From positions 18,396 to 82,395 of the forward strand of contig CAJTTU010000001.1 of the NCBI GenBank assembly GCA_910579325.1: a DNA stretch of 64,000 nt, given 5' to 3'. The position numbers were made by a program, and so were the translations under genes. The notes beneath the pieces were generated by a model. The model did no database searches, had not been told where the DNA came from, and was given only the letters and a program-made list of their open reading frames with translations. Below, piece after piece: positions 21,334 to 30,568 of this stretch. Source of the stretch: an uncultured Lachnospiraceae bacterium (lineage in GTDB: Bacteria; Bacillota; Clostridia; Lachnospirales; Lachnospiraceae). How positions within the stretch are numbered: the stretch's first letter is position 1; every line of letters starts with the position of its first letter.

Positions 21334-22944
21334 TTACTCCTGTCCCCGCATCCATTCGAGACAGAGCGTCAGCCGCAGGCGGACTGCGGCATTCTCCAGG
21401 TCACAGTCCAGCAATCGGGACAGCCGGCCGATGCGGTAGATCAGGGTGTTTCTGTGAATATACAGTTTTTTGGAGGTGAGCGCCAGATTTCGTTCACAGC
21501 TCAGGTAACAGTCCAGGGTTTTGACATAGCTGGTGTGATGAAGCCGGTCATACCGGATCAGGTCGTCCAGAACCTCCCAGCGAAAAGTGTCCAGAGCCTC
21601 TTTAGAGCATTCCTGTAAAAGGCATCTGGCGGCGTATTCCGTATATGTGGCAGCTGCGTATGCCTCGTTATTGTCATCTTCATTCTCATGCTTCCTGTCC
21701 TGACGTCGGCGGCCCTCTTTCAAGGCTGCTGCGGCCTGTTTATAGTGGACATGCAGATTTTGGAAACCGGCAAACTTATCGCTGATGCCGCAGATACAGT
21801 TTTGCGATTTCAACAAAGGCTGTAACCGCTGTATCAGCCCGGTGACGCTGTGAGCGGAATCCAGGGCGCATACGGCGGTAACGCCGTTGTCATAGATCAA
21901 CGGGATCACCTGCTCCAGCCGTTCCAGCTGTGCGCACAGATGCCGGTGCAGGGTTTCATCCTCCAGCGCCGTCCTGAGCCGCAGCACACAATAACTTCCG
22001 TCGATTTCCCATCCCAGAGGTTTTAGCTGCCGGGCAATCTGAATCCTGTCGTGAAAATTTCCGTCAAGGGCATGGGCGAAGAAATTTTCGTACGCTCTTC
22101 CGTCAGAAGCGGCAGGTCCTGCCATATGCAGGACAGATTCCATAACCGTTTTTCCGATCTGCCCCGCAAACAGAATTTCTCCGGGCGTAATCTTTTTCTG
22201 ATAGCCTACTATAAATAAATATCCGTAAAGCTGTCCGGCGTGTTTCAGACAATATCCGATAAACGGGTTATGAAAATATGGGGACCGGAACAGCAGGGAC
22301 CGGTCTGTCTGCTCAATTTCCTTAAATTCCCCGCTTTTTCTCAGATTGTATACAATGTCGTAAGGCAGATAGCCATATCGACTGAGATGGCGCCAGATGG
22401 AGCTGATTTCGGAGAAAAGAGGGGCGGGATCGATGGCGAGGGCTTTAAAGCCGGAATCCGTCAGATAGGCCGGATTGCCCATTATATCGGAGATCAGACG
22501 AATCATTTCCTGCAATCGTTCTTTTTGATTCTCAGAATAGTCCGGTCTGCCCGTTTGTTCCAGCCGCTGCCGAAAGGACCGAAACCGGTCCATAATCTCC
22601 AGCATACGGTTAAATAAAACAAAAAGATTTTCTTCTGCCATAACGGGAAGGATGCCTGAAAAGCCGCCGCTTTCGGAATGCTCGGAGTCGGCGGATTGTT
22701 TCGGGGAACCCGGGGCGTCAGGGCCGGTTTGGCGGGAGAGCAGAATACACCAGGTATCCTGCTTCTTTCGGGCAGGCAGGCTGCGGGGCAGGGCCTGGCC
22801 CACATAAAGGGTATGGGCCTGATATTCCGTCAGTTCCGGCGTCAGCAGCCGGATATCCCGAAGCATTATACTCTGAAAAGGATGCGCTGTCTCCGGCAGG
22901 AAAACGCCGGCCCGTTCCAGCAGCATCAGCAGTGGAAAATACAT
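21334..22944 (-). CDS. PucR/CdaR-family transcriptional regulator
   Basis: 536 residues, AGGAGG 7 bases before the ATG. The C-terminal ~70 residues hold the PucR-type HTH_30 domain: 'VKTLDCYLSCERNLALTSKKLYIHRNTLIYRI' (in parts), then 'RLSRLLDCDLENAAVRLRLTL'. The middle part looks like a GAF or CdaR-like sensor region, and the N-terminus has no clear family. Such proteins activate catabolic operons in response to a small molecule. The gene is divergent from the UROD-family gene at 23124 with a 179-base shared upstream region, so it likely controls that gene. Confidence 0.85.
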   Translation of the reverse strand: MYFPLLMLLERAGVFLPETAHPFQSIMLRDIRLLTPELTEYQAHTLYVGQALPRSLPARKKQDTWCILLSRQTGPDAPGSPKQSADSEHSESGGFSGILPVMAEENLFVLFNRMLEIMDRFRSFRQRLEQTGRPDYSENQKERLQEMIRLISDIMGNPAYLTDSGFKALAIDPAPLFSEISSIWRHLSRYGYLPYDIVYNLRKSGEFKEIEQTDRSLLFRSPYFHNPFIGYCLKHAGQLYGYLFIVGYQKKITPGEILFAGQIGKTVMESVLHMAGPAASDGRAYENFFAHALDGNFHDRIQIARQLKPLGWEIDGSYCVLRLRTALEDETLHRHLCAQLERLEQVIPLIYDNGVTAVCALDSAHSVTGLIQRLQPLLKSQNCICGISDKFAGFQNLHVHYKQAAAALKEGRRRQDRKHENEDDNNEAYAAATYTEYAARCLLQECSKEALDTFRWEVLDDLIRYDRLHHTSYVKTLDCYLSCERNLALTSKKLYIHRNTLIYRIGRLSRLLDCDLENAAVRLRLTLCLEWMRGQE

Positions 22945-23123
22945 GAAAATTCCTCCTGATTTTTATCGTATAAAGTAACTGATACAGACGAGAGATTTTT
23001 TGTTGACAATAGATGATTTACAGCGGGAAAAATCTGTATTATGCTCATAATATAACACAATTGCCGGCAAAAGAAAATCATTGTGTAAAATAAATAAGAA
23101 TTGATCTTAAGGAGGGGAACAGA

Positions 23124-24368
23124 ATGGCAGACACAAAGGAACAATTGAAGCAGGAACGGGATCGGCGTATGGATACGGCCATAAATCTGGGGATACCGGA
23201 CAGGGTGCCTTTCGCGCCGAAGATGAGCGCTTTTTATATGCTGGGCTATGGTATTTCCATCTATGACGCGATGAAGGACGCCCGTCTGATCGGCCCGGGA
23301 TACCGGGCGTTTTTACGGGAGTATGAACCGGACGCCGTGAATATGGCGGGATTATACGCGATGGATCCGCTGGAGGCGCTGGGCTGCACATTCCTGCGCT
23401 GGCCGGGGCCGACCCATGATCTGCCGCTGGATTCTTCTTTCCAGCATCTGGACAAAGAATTTCTTCATGATGACGAGTATCAGGAATTTATCGACGATCC
23501 CACCCATATGATTCTGACGAAAATTCTTCCAAGAAAATATGAGGCGCTGGCGGGGCTTGGCAAGCTGTATCTGCGGGAGAGCTATGATGCCACCCAGCTT
23601 GGGGATCTGGCCGTTTTCGCGGATCCCGATGTACAAAAGGCGTTGCAGGCTCTGGCGGACGCAGGCAAGGCGACGAATGCCAGGAATCAGCAAATGGCAT
23701 ATCTCAGAAACCTCATAGCGGAGGAAGGGTTTTCAACGTACTGCCAGTGCGGCGCGTTTGTGATTCCCTTTGATGCTTTTGCCGACAGCATCCGGGGTAT
23801 TCTGCGGACGGTGCAGGATATCTACGAGTATCCGGAAGAACTGGAGGCCGTGGTCAATAAACTGACAAAGCTGAACGCGAAACGCCAGATTCTGAAGTTT
23901 AAAGAACGGGGGGCAAAGCGGGTGTTTATTCCCCTTCACTGCGGTGTCGACGAATTTATGAGCAACGCGAACTATGAGAAATTTTACTGGTCGAACCTGA
24001 AACAATGTATCATGATGATTATCGAAAACGGTATGACGCCGGTCTGCTTCTGCGAGGGAAATTATAACAGCCGGCTGGAGATTATCAGCGATGTTCCGAA
24101 AGGAAAAGTGGTATACATGTTTGAGAAGGTGGATCTGAAACGGGCCAAGGAGACTGTGGGAAAGGTGGCCTGTATCTGCGGCACGGTGCCCAATGCGCTG
24201 CTGGCTTTTGGCACCGAGGAACAGGTGATTCATGAGACCCGCCGTCAGCTGGACATTCTGGCGCCGGGAGGAGGTTTTATCATGGACTGTTCGATTATGC
24301 TGGATAATGCGTCCCACAAAAATATGCATGCATGGAGAGAAACCACGTTGAAGTATGGCTGCTACTAA
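23124..24368 (+). CDS. Uroporphyrinogen-decarboxylase-family (MtaA/CmuA-like) protein
   Basis: 414 residues, a clear ribosome site (AAGGAGGGG). 'RMDTAINLGIPDRVPFAPKM' is the standard opening of UROD-like methyltransferase proteins. Later parts include 'FVIPFDAFADSIRGI', 'FIPLHCGVDEFMS' and 'GGFIMDCSIMLDNAS'. True HemE is shorter and sits with heme genes, absent here. The family's other members move methyl groups from corrinoid proteins to cofactors. No corrinoid protein or reductive activator lies nearby, so the substrate is unknown. Divergent PucR suggests induction by a nitrogenous or methylated compound. Confidence 0.8.
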   Translation: MADTKEQLKQERDRRMDTAINLGIPDRVPFAPKMSAFYMLGYGISIYDAMKDARLIGPGYRAFLREYEPDAVNMAGLYAMDPLEALGCTFLRWPGPTHDLPLDSSFQHLDKEFLHDDEYQEFIDDPTHMILTKILPRKYEALAGLGKLYLRESYDATQLGDLAVFADPDVQKALQALADAGKATNARNQQMAYLRNLIAEEGFSTYCQCGAFVIPFDAFADSIRGILRTVQDIYEYPEELEAVVNKLTKLNAKRQILKFKERGAKRVFIPLHCGVDEFMSNANYEKFYWSNLKQCIMMIIENGMTPVCFCEGNYNSRLEIISDVPKGKVVYMFEKVDLKRAKETVGKVACICGTVPNALLAFGTEEQVIHETRRQLDILAPGGGFIMDCSIMLDNASHKNMHAWRETTLKYGCY

Positions 24369-24393
24369 AGTGTTTTATTAATTTATATATGGG

Positions 24394-24448
24394 AACGCCC
24401 GCCGGATACTAAAGACCACAAACAGTCATTTGGTATTCGACGGGCGTT
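24394..24448. terminator. Long hairpin between convergent genes
   Basis: The 16-base arm 24394-24409 pairs with 24433-24448 with two mismatches, around a 23-base loop. It lies between the 3' ends of the UROD-family gene (+) and thioredoxin (-), fitting a two-way terminator, though a long T run is missing. Confidence 0.6.
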
Positions 24449-24492
24449 ATGTTCATTTGTTCAGTATAACTTATCAGTTGTTTTGATTTTCA

Positions 24493-24813
24493 TCATCCGG
24501 CGTATTCATTCATCTTCGCCGTCAGCGCAGCCTTCGGCAGCGCGCCTGCGGCGATTTCGGCCAGCTGTCCGCCTTTGAAAAATGCCAGGGTGGGAACTGC
24601 CTGTACCTGGAAGCGGGCGGCCAGGCTCAAGGATTTGTCGATGTCGCATTTGCACACTTTTACCCTGCCCTCAAATTCGGCGGAGAGTTCTTCCAACACA
24701 GGGGCCAGCATCTTGCAGGGGCCGCACCATTCCGCGAAAAAGTCTACCAGTACGGGGATATCGGATTCCAGCACTTCTTTTTGGAACGTATCTTCATTGA
24801 TGATCATTGCCAT
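24493..24813 (-). CDS. trxA: Thioredoxin
   Basis: 106 residues, complete. 'LVDFFAEWCGPCKMLAPVLEEL' (in parts) holds the redox pair Cys30-Cys33 in WCGPC, and 'VQAVPTLAFFKGG' the cis-proline loop. It reduces protein disulfides in the cytosol. It is a single gene with AGGAGG before the ATG, downstream of the small gene at 24875-25033 on the same strand. No thioredoxin reductase gene is seen nearby. Confidence 0.95.
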   Translation of the reverse strand: MAMIINEDTFQKEVLESDIPVLVDFFAEWCGPCKMLAPVLEELSAEFEGRVKVCKCDIDKSLSLAARFQVQAVPTLAFFKGGQLAEIAAGALPKAALTAKMNEYAG

Positions 24814-24874
24814 AGTTATTTCCTCCTGATTCTGGTTCGGCAGCCTCCTTTTCCAGCAGGGAAGGCTGTCAGTT

Positions 24875-25033
24875 TTACTTCTGTTTCTTGTTATTGTTGG
24901 ATTTATCTAAACCTTTTAACAGGTTATCGATCTCGTCAAAGGATTTTTTCAGTTTCAACGCTTTTCGGTTTAATTCCGGGTTGCCTAAAGCGGCTTTTCC
25001 CACCGTGTCTTTCCAGGTTGATTTTCTGGCCAT
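24875..25033 (-). CDS. Small basic hypothetical protein
   Basis: 52 residues, beginning MARKSTWKDTVGKAALG and ending in a Lys/Asn tail (SNNNKKQK). AAAGGG lies just before the ATG. The middle 'LNRKALKLKKSFDEIDNLLKGL' is a strong amphipathic helix. I know no family. The codon pattern and ribosome site make it plausible as a gene. It lies upstream of trxA on the same strand with a 61-base gap. Confidence 0.45.
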   Translation of the reverse strand: MARKSTWKDTVGKAALGNPELNRKALKLKKSFDEIDNLLKGLDKSNNNKKQK

Positions 25034-25180
25034 AGTCCCTTTGGACGGCATACCGGAGATCACAGACGCTGTTTGATATGCGGCGTAATCATATAAGTAA
25101 TCCGGTATCCGGTTTCATTCAATATTACTGTTATTATATGCGGTCGAGAAAAAATCATGTGTACCTGCGCAAAGGACTGG

Positions 25181-25265
25181 AGCGTGTCTGAAAAATCATT
25201 CCTGTGGCACAAATCTCCCGTAAATTGTGACCCGCATCTGACAGAAAGCATTTTTCAAACACGCT
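25181..25265. repeat. 85-bp near-palindromic element
   Basis: Its ends AGCGTGTCTGAAAAAT and ATTTTTCAAACACGCT are inverted repeats with one mismatch; pairing continues weakly inward, with a CACAA/TTGTG centre. It ends on the base before the trmB stop codon. It may serve as the trmB terminator, and its shape resembles a small non-autonomous mobile element (MITE). No second copy is seen in the window. Confidence 0.6.
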
Positions 25266-25904
25266 TTAAGGCCGCATGGCAATCAGCTTGCAGATCGGAT
25301 TGCCCAGGGCGGAGAATTTTTCCTCATATTCGGTCATAACATTTCCCTCGGCCATGGGGCTGCGGTGCAGGTCGAAGGTGTGGCGCAGCAGCTTCCAGCC
25401 GGCTTCCTCCACGGATTCCAGAGAAAAATCAAATAAGGGACGGTTGTCCGTTTTAAATTCCACAAGTCCCTCCGGTTTCAGAATCTGCCGGTACAGGGTC
25501 AGAAAGGGGACGGAGGTCAGCCGTCTTTTCGTATGCCGGTCTTTGGGCCAGGGGTCCGAAAAGTTCAGATAGATGCCGGTAACTTCTCCGGGCGCGAAAA
25601 CATCCGGAAGATTCTCCGCCTCCATGCGGATCAGACGCAGGTTGGGCAGCGGCTGCGCTTCCAGCTTCTCCAGCGCCCGCACCAGAACGCTGGAATATTT
25701 TTCGATGCCGATATAATTAATCTGCGGATGGGAGGCGGCAAGCCGGGTGATAAACTTTCCCTTGCCCATGCCGATTTCGATATAGACAGGATTCTGATTT
25801 CCGAATTCCTCCTGCCAGCGTCCTTTTAATTCTCCTGGCGTCTCAAAACAATAGCTGCTGGCCGCCAGCGTCTCCCGGGAGCCGGGCACATTGCGCAATC
25901 TCAT
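25266..25904 (-). CDS. trmB: tRNA (guanine-N7-)-methyltransferase
   Basis: 212 residues from ATG 25904 (the in-frame upstream extension has no ribosome site). 'VYIEIGMGKGKFITRLA' is the SAM-binding loop, 'YLNFSDPWPKDRHTKRRL' the family's catalytic signature, and 'EFKTDNRPLFDFSLE' another conserved block. It methylates G46 in the tRNA variable loop. The gene stands alone, its stop touching the 85-bp palindromic element. Confidence 0.95.
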   Translation of the reverse strand: MRLRNVPGSRETLAASSYCFETPGELKGRWQEEFGNQNPVYIEIGMGKGKFITRLAASHPQINYIGIEKYSSVLVRALEKLEAQPLPNLRLIRMEAENLPDVFAPGEVTGIYLNFSDPWPKDRHTKRRLTSVPFLTLYRQILKPEGLVEFKTDNRPLFDFSLESVEEAGWKLLRHTFDLHRSPMAEGNVMTEYEEKFSALGNPICKLIAMRP

Positions 25905-26135
25905 AATGGATATTCCCTTCCCTTCGGTCTGCCGTCGATCAGGCAGACGGTTTTTCACTTTTTCATTTTACTATATTCTGGTCATTCTGTCAAAATGCTG
26001 TTGTTGCAGAATATTGAACGTTTCACGTTTCGGGACACGCACAACTTGAAATGCGCAACGAACTATGCTAAAATGCATTAGAACTGCGGTTGGGCGTTCC
26101 TTTGCCGGGCGTCCGTGACGAAAAGGAGCTTTATA

Positions 26136-26843
26136 TTGGATTCGAATAAAAGTATGGATACGGCGGCAGGTATTTTCTGCGCGCTGGCGCTGATACTGAT
26201 CTGGCTGATCACTTCCGTGGAGATCGTGGCCTACGGTATTCCCGGATATTATGAACATGAATACAGGAAATATCATGTGCTGGACGATGCCGGCATCGAT
26301 ATGACAATGGAGGATCTTCTGCAGGTGACGGATGAGATGATGGCCTACCTGCGGGGGAATCGGGAGGATCTGCATGTGACGACCGTGATCGGCGGGGAGT
26401 CCCGGGAGTTCTTTAATGAGCGGGAGATCGCCCATATGGAGGATGTGCGGGCGCTGTTTCTGAAAGGGCTGCTTGTGCGCCGGATTATGGCGGTGCTGGC
26501 GGTTTCACTGATCCTGTTTATGGCTTTGCGCAGAAAAAAAGATACGATCTATATCCTGGCCAGATCATTTCAGGCCGTAAGTGCCGTCCTGGCGGCCATA
26601 GCCCTGGCGCTCGGCGTGCTGATCTCCACGGATTTTACGAAATATTTCACCATATTTCATCAGATCTTTTTTGACAATGACCTGTGGATTCTGGACCCGG
26701 CCACCGATCTGCTGATCAATATCGTGCCGGAGCCGTTTTTCGTGGACACGGCCCTTTACATCGGGCTGATTTTCGCGGTGGCGCTGCTTGGCGTTCTGAT
26801 GGCCAGCACTGTCTACTGCAAACGAAGAAAAGCTTTCCGGTAA
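26136..26843 (+). CDS. TIGR01906 family integral membrane protein
   Basis: About 236 residues. The best start is TTG at 26136, 7 bases after AAGGAG (26123-26128). Four membrane spans are visible: one near the N-terminus, then 'MAVLAVSLILFMAL', 'AVLAAIALALGVLIS' and 'LYIGLIFAVALLGVLM'. The large outside loop has 'EHEYRKYHVLDDAGIDMTMEDLLQVT' (in parts), and 'FDNDLWILDPATDLLINIVPEPFF' (in parts) is the family hallmark. The function of TIGR01906/DUF1461 proteins is unknown. It lies 126 bases before the carboxypeptidase gene and may be co-transcribed. Confidence 0.8.
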   Translation: MDSNKSMDTAAGIFCALALILIWLITSVEIVAYGIPGYYEHEYRKYHVLDDAGIDMTMEDLLQVTDEMMAYLRGNREDLHVTTVIGGESREFFNEREIAHMEDVRALFLKGLLVRRIMAVLAVSLILFMALRRKKDTIYILARSFQAVSAVLAAIALALGVLISTDFTKYFTIFHQIFFDNDLWILDPATDLLINIVPEPFFVDTALYIGLIFAVALLGVLMASTVYCKRRKAFR

Positions 26844-26969
26844 AGCCCCTATGGTCATTGTGGGTTTTGATATTGTCAGGCTGCGGCTATTGCGGACCAA
26901 ACGTCGTAAAAAGAAAACCTTTTGCATATAAATGGGACAGACCACAGCCGTCAAAGGAGTTGACAGATT

Positions 26970-28517
26970 ATGAAAAGAAAATGGATACAGCTGCTTGCCG
27001 TATTGCTTGCCGTTCTTATATGCTTTCCGGTTATTCCCGCGTTTGTCTATGCGGAACCGTCGGAGAATGAAAGCGGACAGACAGAAACCGGAGAGGGCGA
27101 AGGAAGCCGTGAGGACGGCGAAAACAACCAGGAGACAGAAGAAAGCGGCGCCAGAGAGGGCGGCCCTGAAGGTCCGCAGGACGACACTCGCTATGTCACG
27201 GCGGAGAACTGGCCCCAGGCTCCTGTGGTGGAAGCGGAAGGAGCGGTTCTGATGGATGCCATCACGGGGACCGTGCTCTACGAAAAAAATGCCAATCATA
27301 CTTATTACCCGGCCAGCATCACCAAGATTATGACCGGGCTTTTAGCGGCGGAACACTGTTCTCTGGACGAGGTGGTCACATACTCCCATGACGCGGTGTA
27401 TACCGTTCCGGTCGGATACGCGAATATCGCCGCCGTCGAGGGGGAGCAGATGACGGTGGAGGACTGTATCTATGCCCTTCTCCTTCCCTCGGCCAACGAT
27501 GCGGCCAATGCGCTGGGAGAGCATATTTCCGGTTCCATCGAAGCCTTTTCTCAGATGATGAATGAGCGGGCCGCCCAGCTGGGGGCGAAACACACCCATT
27601 TTGTCAATCCCAGCGGAATCCACAATGAGGAACACTGGACGACCCCCTATGATATGGCCATGATTATGAGAGGCTGCGCTCTGAACGAGACATTTATGCA
27701 GATCGATTCGGCCCAGACCTATGTGCTGCCTCCCACGCAGCTGCAGGAAGAGGAACGTCCCATGGCGAACCTGCACAGAATGCTGTTTCCTGCGAGGGAG
27801 GAATATTACGAGTATGTTCTGGGCGGCAAAACCGGCTATACGACGCCGGCGGGGAATACGCTGGTAACTTATGCGGAAAAAGGCGATATGAAGCTGGTCT
27901 GCGTCGTGATGCACAGTATGGACGCGACCTATGAGGATACAAAGGTACTTTTGGAATATGGCTTTAATAATTTCAGAATGTATCAGCCCGCTCAGACGGA
28001 CGACCGGTATACGCTGGAGTCCAACGGCTTTTTCGAGGACAGCATGGAGGAAGACCGCCAGGCCAGCATAGAATTCCAGGACGGGGGCTGGGTGATCCTT
28101 CCCCAGAACGTATCTTTTTTTGACACGGAGCCGGAGCTTACTTATGTCAACAACGAGGACAGCCAGTCGGACGTATTCGCGGATCTTACCTATTATTATC
28201 AGGGGATGGAAGTGGGGCAGGCCAGTCTGCGCCTGATTACCGCGGCGGACGAAGCCTTTGATTTTGATCAGCATCCGGCGGAGGGCCGGAGTGCGGGTCA
28301 GGTGGAATCCATTCCGGAGACGCTGGCCGGACAGAATGACAAGTCGGTGATTCTGATTAATGTGTGGTATGTGGCGGCGGGCGTGGGATTTGTCGTATTA
28401 AGCGTATTGTCCGTTGTGTTTATTAAAAAATTCAACAGTGAGAGAAATCAGAATATCCGCCTGTACCGGAAGCGGAGAAAGTTTAAATTCAAATCTGATA
28501 AAAAACTGAAATTTTGA
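26970..28517 (+). CDS. D-alanyl-D-alanine carboxypeptidase (PBP5/DacF-like)
   Basis: 515 residues. An N-terminal signal peptide ends near 'FVYAEP', followed by a Glu/Gly-rich linker of about 45 residues. The penicillin-binding motifs are complete: SITK (Ser116), SAN (Ser174) and KTG (Lys287). A C-terminal domain and a membrane span ('VWYVAAGVGFVVLSVLSVVF') end in a long basic tail. The enzyme trims the terminal D-Ala of peptidoglycan stem peptides outside the membrane. The C-terminal true membrane span replaces the usual amphipathic helix. An AAAGGAG site precedes the ATG. Confidence 0.92.
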   Translation: MKRKWIQLLAVLLAVLICFPVIPAFVYAEPSENESGQTETGEGEGSREDGENNQETEESGAREGGPEGPQDDTRYVTAENWPQAPVVEAEGAVLMDAITGTVLYEKNANHTYYPASITKIMTGLLAAEHCSLDEVVTYSHDAVYTVPVGYANIAAVEGEQMTVEDCIYALLLPSANDAANALGEHISGSIEAFSQMMNERAAQLGAKHTHFVNPSGIHNEEHWTTPYDMAMIMRGCALNETFMQIDSAQTYVLPPTQLQEEERPMANLHRMLFPAREEYYEYVLGGKTGYTTPAGNTLVTYAEKGDMKLVCVVMHSMDATYEDTKVLLEYGFNNFRMYQPAQTDDRYTLESNGFFEDSMEEDRQASIEFQDGGWVILPQNVSFFDTEPELTYVNNEDSQSDVFADLTYYYQGMEVGQASLRLITAADEAFDFDQHPAEGRSAGQVESIPETLAGQNDKSVILINVWYVAAGVGFVVLSVLSVVFIKKFNSERNQNIRLYRKRRKFKFKSDKKLKF

Positions 28518-28533
28518 CCGGTAATTTTGGCAG

Positions 28534-28561
28534 TTGACAAATGTCATACAGATGGTATAAT
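28534..28561 (+). promoter_or_regulatory. Promoter of the amino acid transporter operon
   Basis: TTGACA (28534-28539) and TATAAT (28556-28561), both consensus, with a 16-base spacer. It lies 17 bases after the carboxypeptidase stop. Confidence 0.8.
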
Positions 28562-28590
28562 ATTTCAGTAGACTAATAGAGTAAAGTTAT

Positions 28591-28625
28591 CAAAAGCGAT
28601 AACCCCAAAGGAGTTATCGCTTTTT
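28591..28625 (+). terminator. Intrinsic terminator inside the transporter leader
   Basis: GCGATAAC (28596-28603) pairs with GTTATCGC (28613-28620), extended by A/T pairs and followed by five T. It lies downstream of the promoter and upstream of the first gene. It would end transcription after about 55 bases unless bypassed. Confidence 0.75.
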
Positions 28626-28631
28626 GAATAT

Positions 28632-28687
28632 CACAGGGCAGGCGTCCGTTCGGAGCGTCTTTCCTGTGGAAACTTTTTATTTTTTTG
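28632..28687 (+). terminator. Second terminator-like hairpin in the transporter leader
   Basis: CACAGG (28632-28637) pairs with CCTGTG (28663-28668), with an inner TCC/GGA stem, followed by a T-rich run (28674-28687). It ends just before the ribosome site of the next gene. Confidence 0.5.
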
Positions 28688-28700
28688 AAGGAGGAAAGTT

Positions 28701-29645
28701 ATGAAAAAATTAGCAGCATTACTTCTGGCTGTGGTTATGGTATTTTCCCTGACCGCCTGCGGAAGCAAAGACGACGGAAACAAAGGAACCACTGCGGCGC
28801 CTGCCGGTGACACCACTGCGGCGGCGGGAGATGAGACGGCCGCTTCCGCGGAAACCGAAGGGACGACTGCCGCGGCTGCTGCGAACGGCGAGGGCAAAAC
28901 CTATGTGATCGCTACCGACACCACATTCGCGCCCTTCGAGTTCGAGAATGATAACGGCGAGATGGTAGGCATCGACCTGGATCTGCTGGCGGCCATCGCT
29001 GAGGATCAGGGCTTTGAGTATGAATTACAGGTAGTAGGCTTTAACGCGGCCGTGACGGCTCTGGAGTCCGGCGAGGTGGACGCTGTGATTGCGGGTATGT
29101 CCATCACGGAGAAGAGAGAGAAGTTGTATGACTTCTCCGAGCCTTACTTTGATTCCGGCGTAGGTATGGCAGTGGCCGCCGATTCCGAGATCGCTTCCTA
29201 TGAGGATCTGAAGGGTCAGCAGGTAGCCGCAAAGATCGGTACCGAGGGCTGTACCTTCGCGGAGAGCATCGCGGATCAGTACGGTTTTACGATTGCCCAG
29301 TTTGAGCAGTCAGCGGAAATGTATCAGGACGTGCTGTCCGGTACCAGCGTGGCGTGCTTTGACGACTATCCGGTGCTGGGTTATGAGATTTCCAGGGGCA
29401 CCGAGCTGAAGCTGCCTCTGCCCATGGAGCAGGGTTCTTCCTACGGCTTTGCCGTATTAAAGGGCGAGAATGCGGAGCTGCTGGAGATGTTCGACAAAGG
29501 GTTGGCGAACCTGAAGGCAAGCGGCAAGTATGACGAGATCGTAAATACTTACGTGGCCACCGGTTCCGCGGATGACGCGGAGACGGAGAGCGCGGCAGAG
29601 ACAGAAAGCGCGGCGGAGACAGAAAGCGCTGCTGCGGCGGAATAA
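28701..29645 (+). CDS. Polar amino acid ABC transporter, substrate-binding lipoprotein
   Basis: 314 residues. Signal peptide with lipobox LTAC (Cys20), a Thr/Ala/Glu linker to residue ~65, then an SBP_bac_3 domain: 'YVIATDTTFAPFEFEND', 'GIDLDLLAAIAEDQGFEYEL' (in parts), 'VDAVIAGMSITEKREKLYDFSEPYFDSGVGMAV' (in parts). A low-complexity Glu-Thr-Ser-Ala repeat forms the C-terminus, an odd addition to the fold. The permease and ATPase genes follow. The exact ligand (for example glutamine, arginine or cystine) cannot be told. Confidence 0.92.
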   Translation: MKKLAALLLAVVMVFSLTACGSKDDGNKGTTAAPAGDTTAAAGDETAASAETEGTTAAAAANGEGKTYVIATDTTFAPFEFENDNGEMVGIDLDLLAAIAEDQGFEYELQVVGFNAAVTALESGEVDAVIAGMSITEKREKLYDFSEPYFDSGVGMAVAADSEIASYEDLKGQQVAAKIGTEGCTFAESIADQYGFTIAQFEQSAEMYQDVLSGTSVACFDDYPVLGYEISRGTELKLPLPMEQGSSYGFAVLKGENAELLEMFDKGLANLKASGKYDEIVNTYVATGSADDAETESAAETESAAETESAAAAE

Positions 29646-29726
29646 GACAGCGGGTAAAGCCGGCAGAACAGGCTTTCAGCGCTTGCGGTGATCATAAAGC
29701 AGTAACGAACAGGTTCTGCATATCAG

Positions 29727-29760
29727 CTGCCTGCAGGGGTCATAGCCTGCAGGCAGATTT
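29727..29760 (+). terminator. Strong hairpin between binding-protein and permease genes
   Basis: CTGCCTGCAGG (29727-29737) pairs perfectly with 29746-29756. The T run after it is short (ATTTATAA). It may reduce downstream expression so that binding protein exceeds the membrane parts, a common arrangement. Confidence 0.6.
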
Positions 29761-29884
29761 ATAAAACGTACTTGCGGAATGCCATAAAATCAGGTTTTTG
29801 AGACGCTGTCCCTACAGACGCAGCGGGATTTCGGAAGTATGGGGAATCGGAAAATAGATAAAGATCGTAAAAAGGGGTGGAGCT

Positions 29885-30568
29885 ATGGAATTTCTGGATG
29901 TATTAACTTCAAGTGTGAACACATTTATTCCGGCCCTGGGACAGACCGTGCGGCTGGCGATCGTGGTGCTGATTGTGGCTACGGTTTTGGGGGTTATTTT
30001 CGGACTGTTTACGGTGTCGAATATTAAGGTGTTGGAGCTGATCTCAAAAATTTATATCGGGATTATCAGAGGAACGCCGCTTCTGGTTCAGACCTTTATC
30101 ATTTACTATGGGCTGGCCCAGTCCCTCAGGCCGCTGGGCTTTCAGTGGAAGGATATCGGCGGTCCTTTTACGGCGGGTATCGTGGCGCTGAGTCTGAACG
30201 CGGGCGCTTATATGGCGGAGATCGTCAGAGGCGGGATCGAGGCGGTGGACGTAGGCCAGATGGAGGCGGCCAGAAGCTTAGGGCTTTCTTACGGCAAGGC
30301 CATGCAGAAGATTATATTGCCTCAGGCGTTTTTCACCATGCTTCCGGCGATTATCAACCAGTTTATTATCACGTTGAAGGACACCTCTCTGATTTCCATT
30401 ATCGGAATCCGCGAGCTGACCCAGAACGGTAAGATTTTGACGTCAAACGCGGTGGCAAAGTCCATGCCTATCTGGCTGGTGGTAGCCTTTTATTATCTGG
30501 TGATCTGCACCCTGCTTTCTCAGATTGCCAAGATTGTGGAAAGGAAGGTGTCGCATCGTGGAAAATAA
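29885..30568 (+). CDS. Amino acid ABC transporter permease
   Basis: 227 residues with five membrane spans. The EAA-type loop is '[29 protein letters not shown]' (in parts), and '[20 protein letters not shown]' is the family's opening motif. It belongs to the HisMQ/GlnP branch. AAAGGGGTGGAG precedes the ATG. It overlaps the ATPase gene by 11 bases, so the two are translated together. Confidence 0.93.
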   Translation: MEFLDVLTSSVNTFIPALGQTVRLAIVVLIVATVLGVIFGLFTVSNIKVLELISKIYIGIIRGTPLLVQTFIIYYGLAQSLRPLGFQWKDIGGPFTAGIVALSLNAGAYMAEIVRGGIEAVDVGQMEAARSLGLSYGKAMQKIILPQAFFTMLPAIINQFIITLKDTSLISIIGIRELTQNGKILTSNAVAKSMPIWLVVAFYYLVICTLLSQIAKIVERKVSHRGK

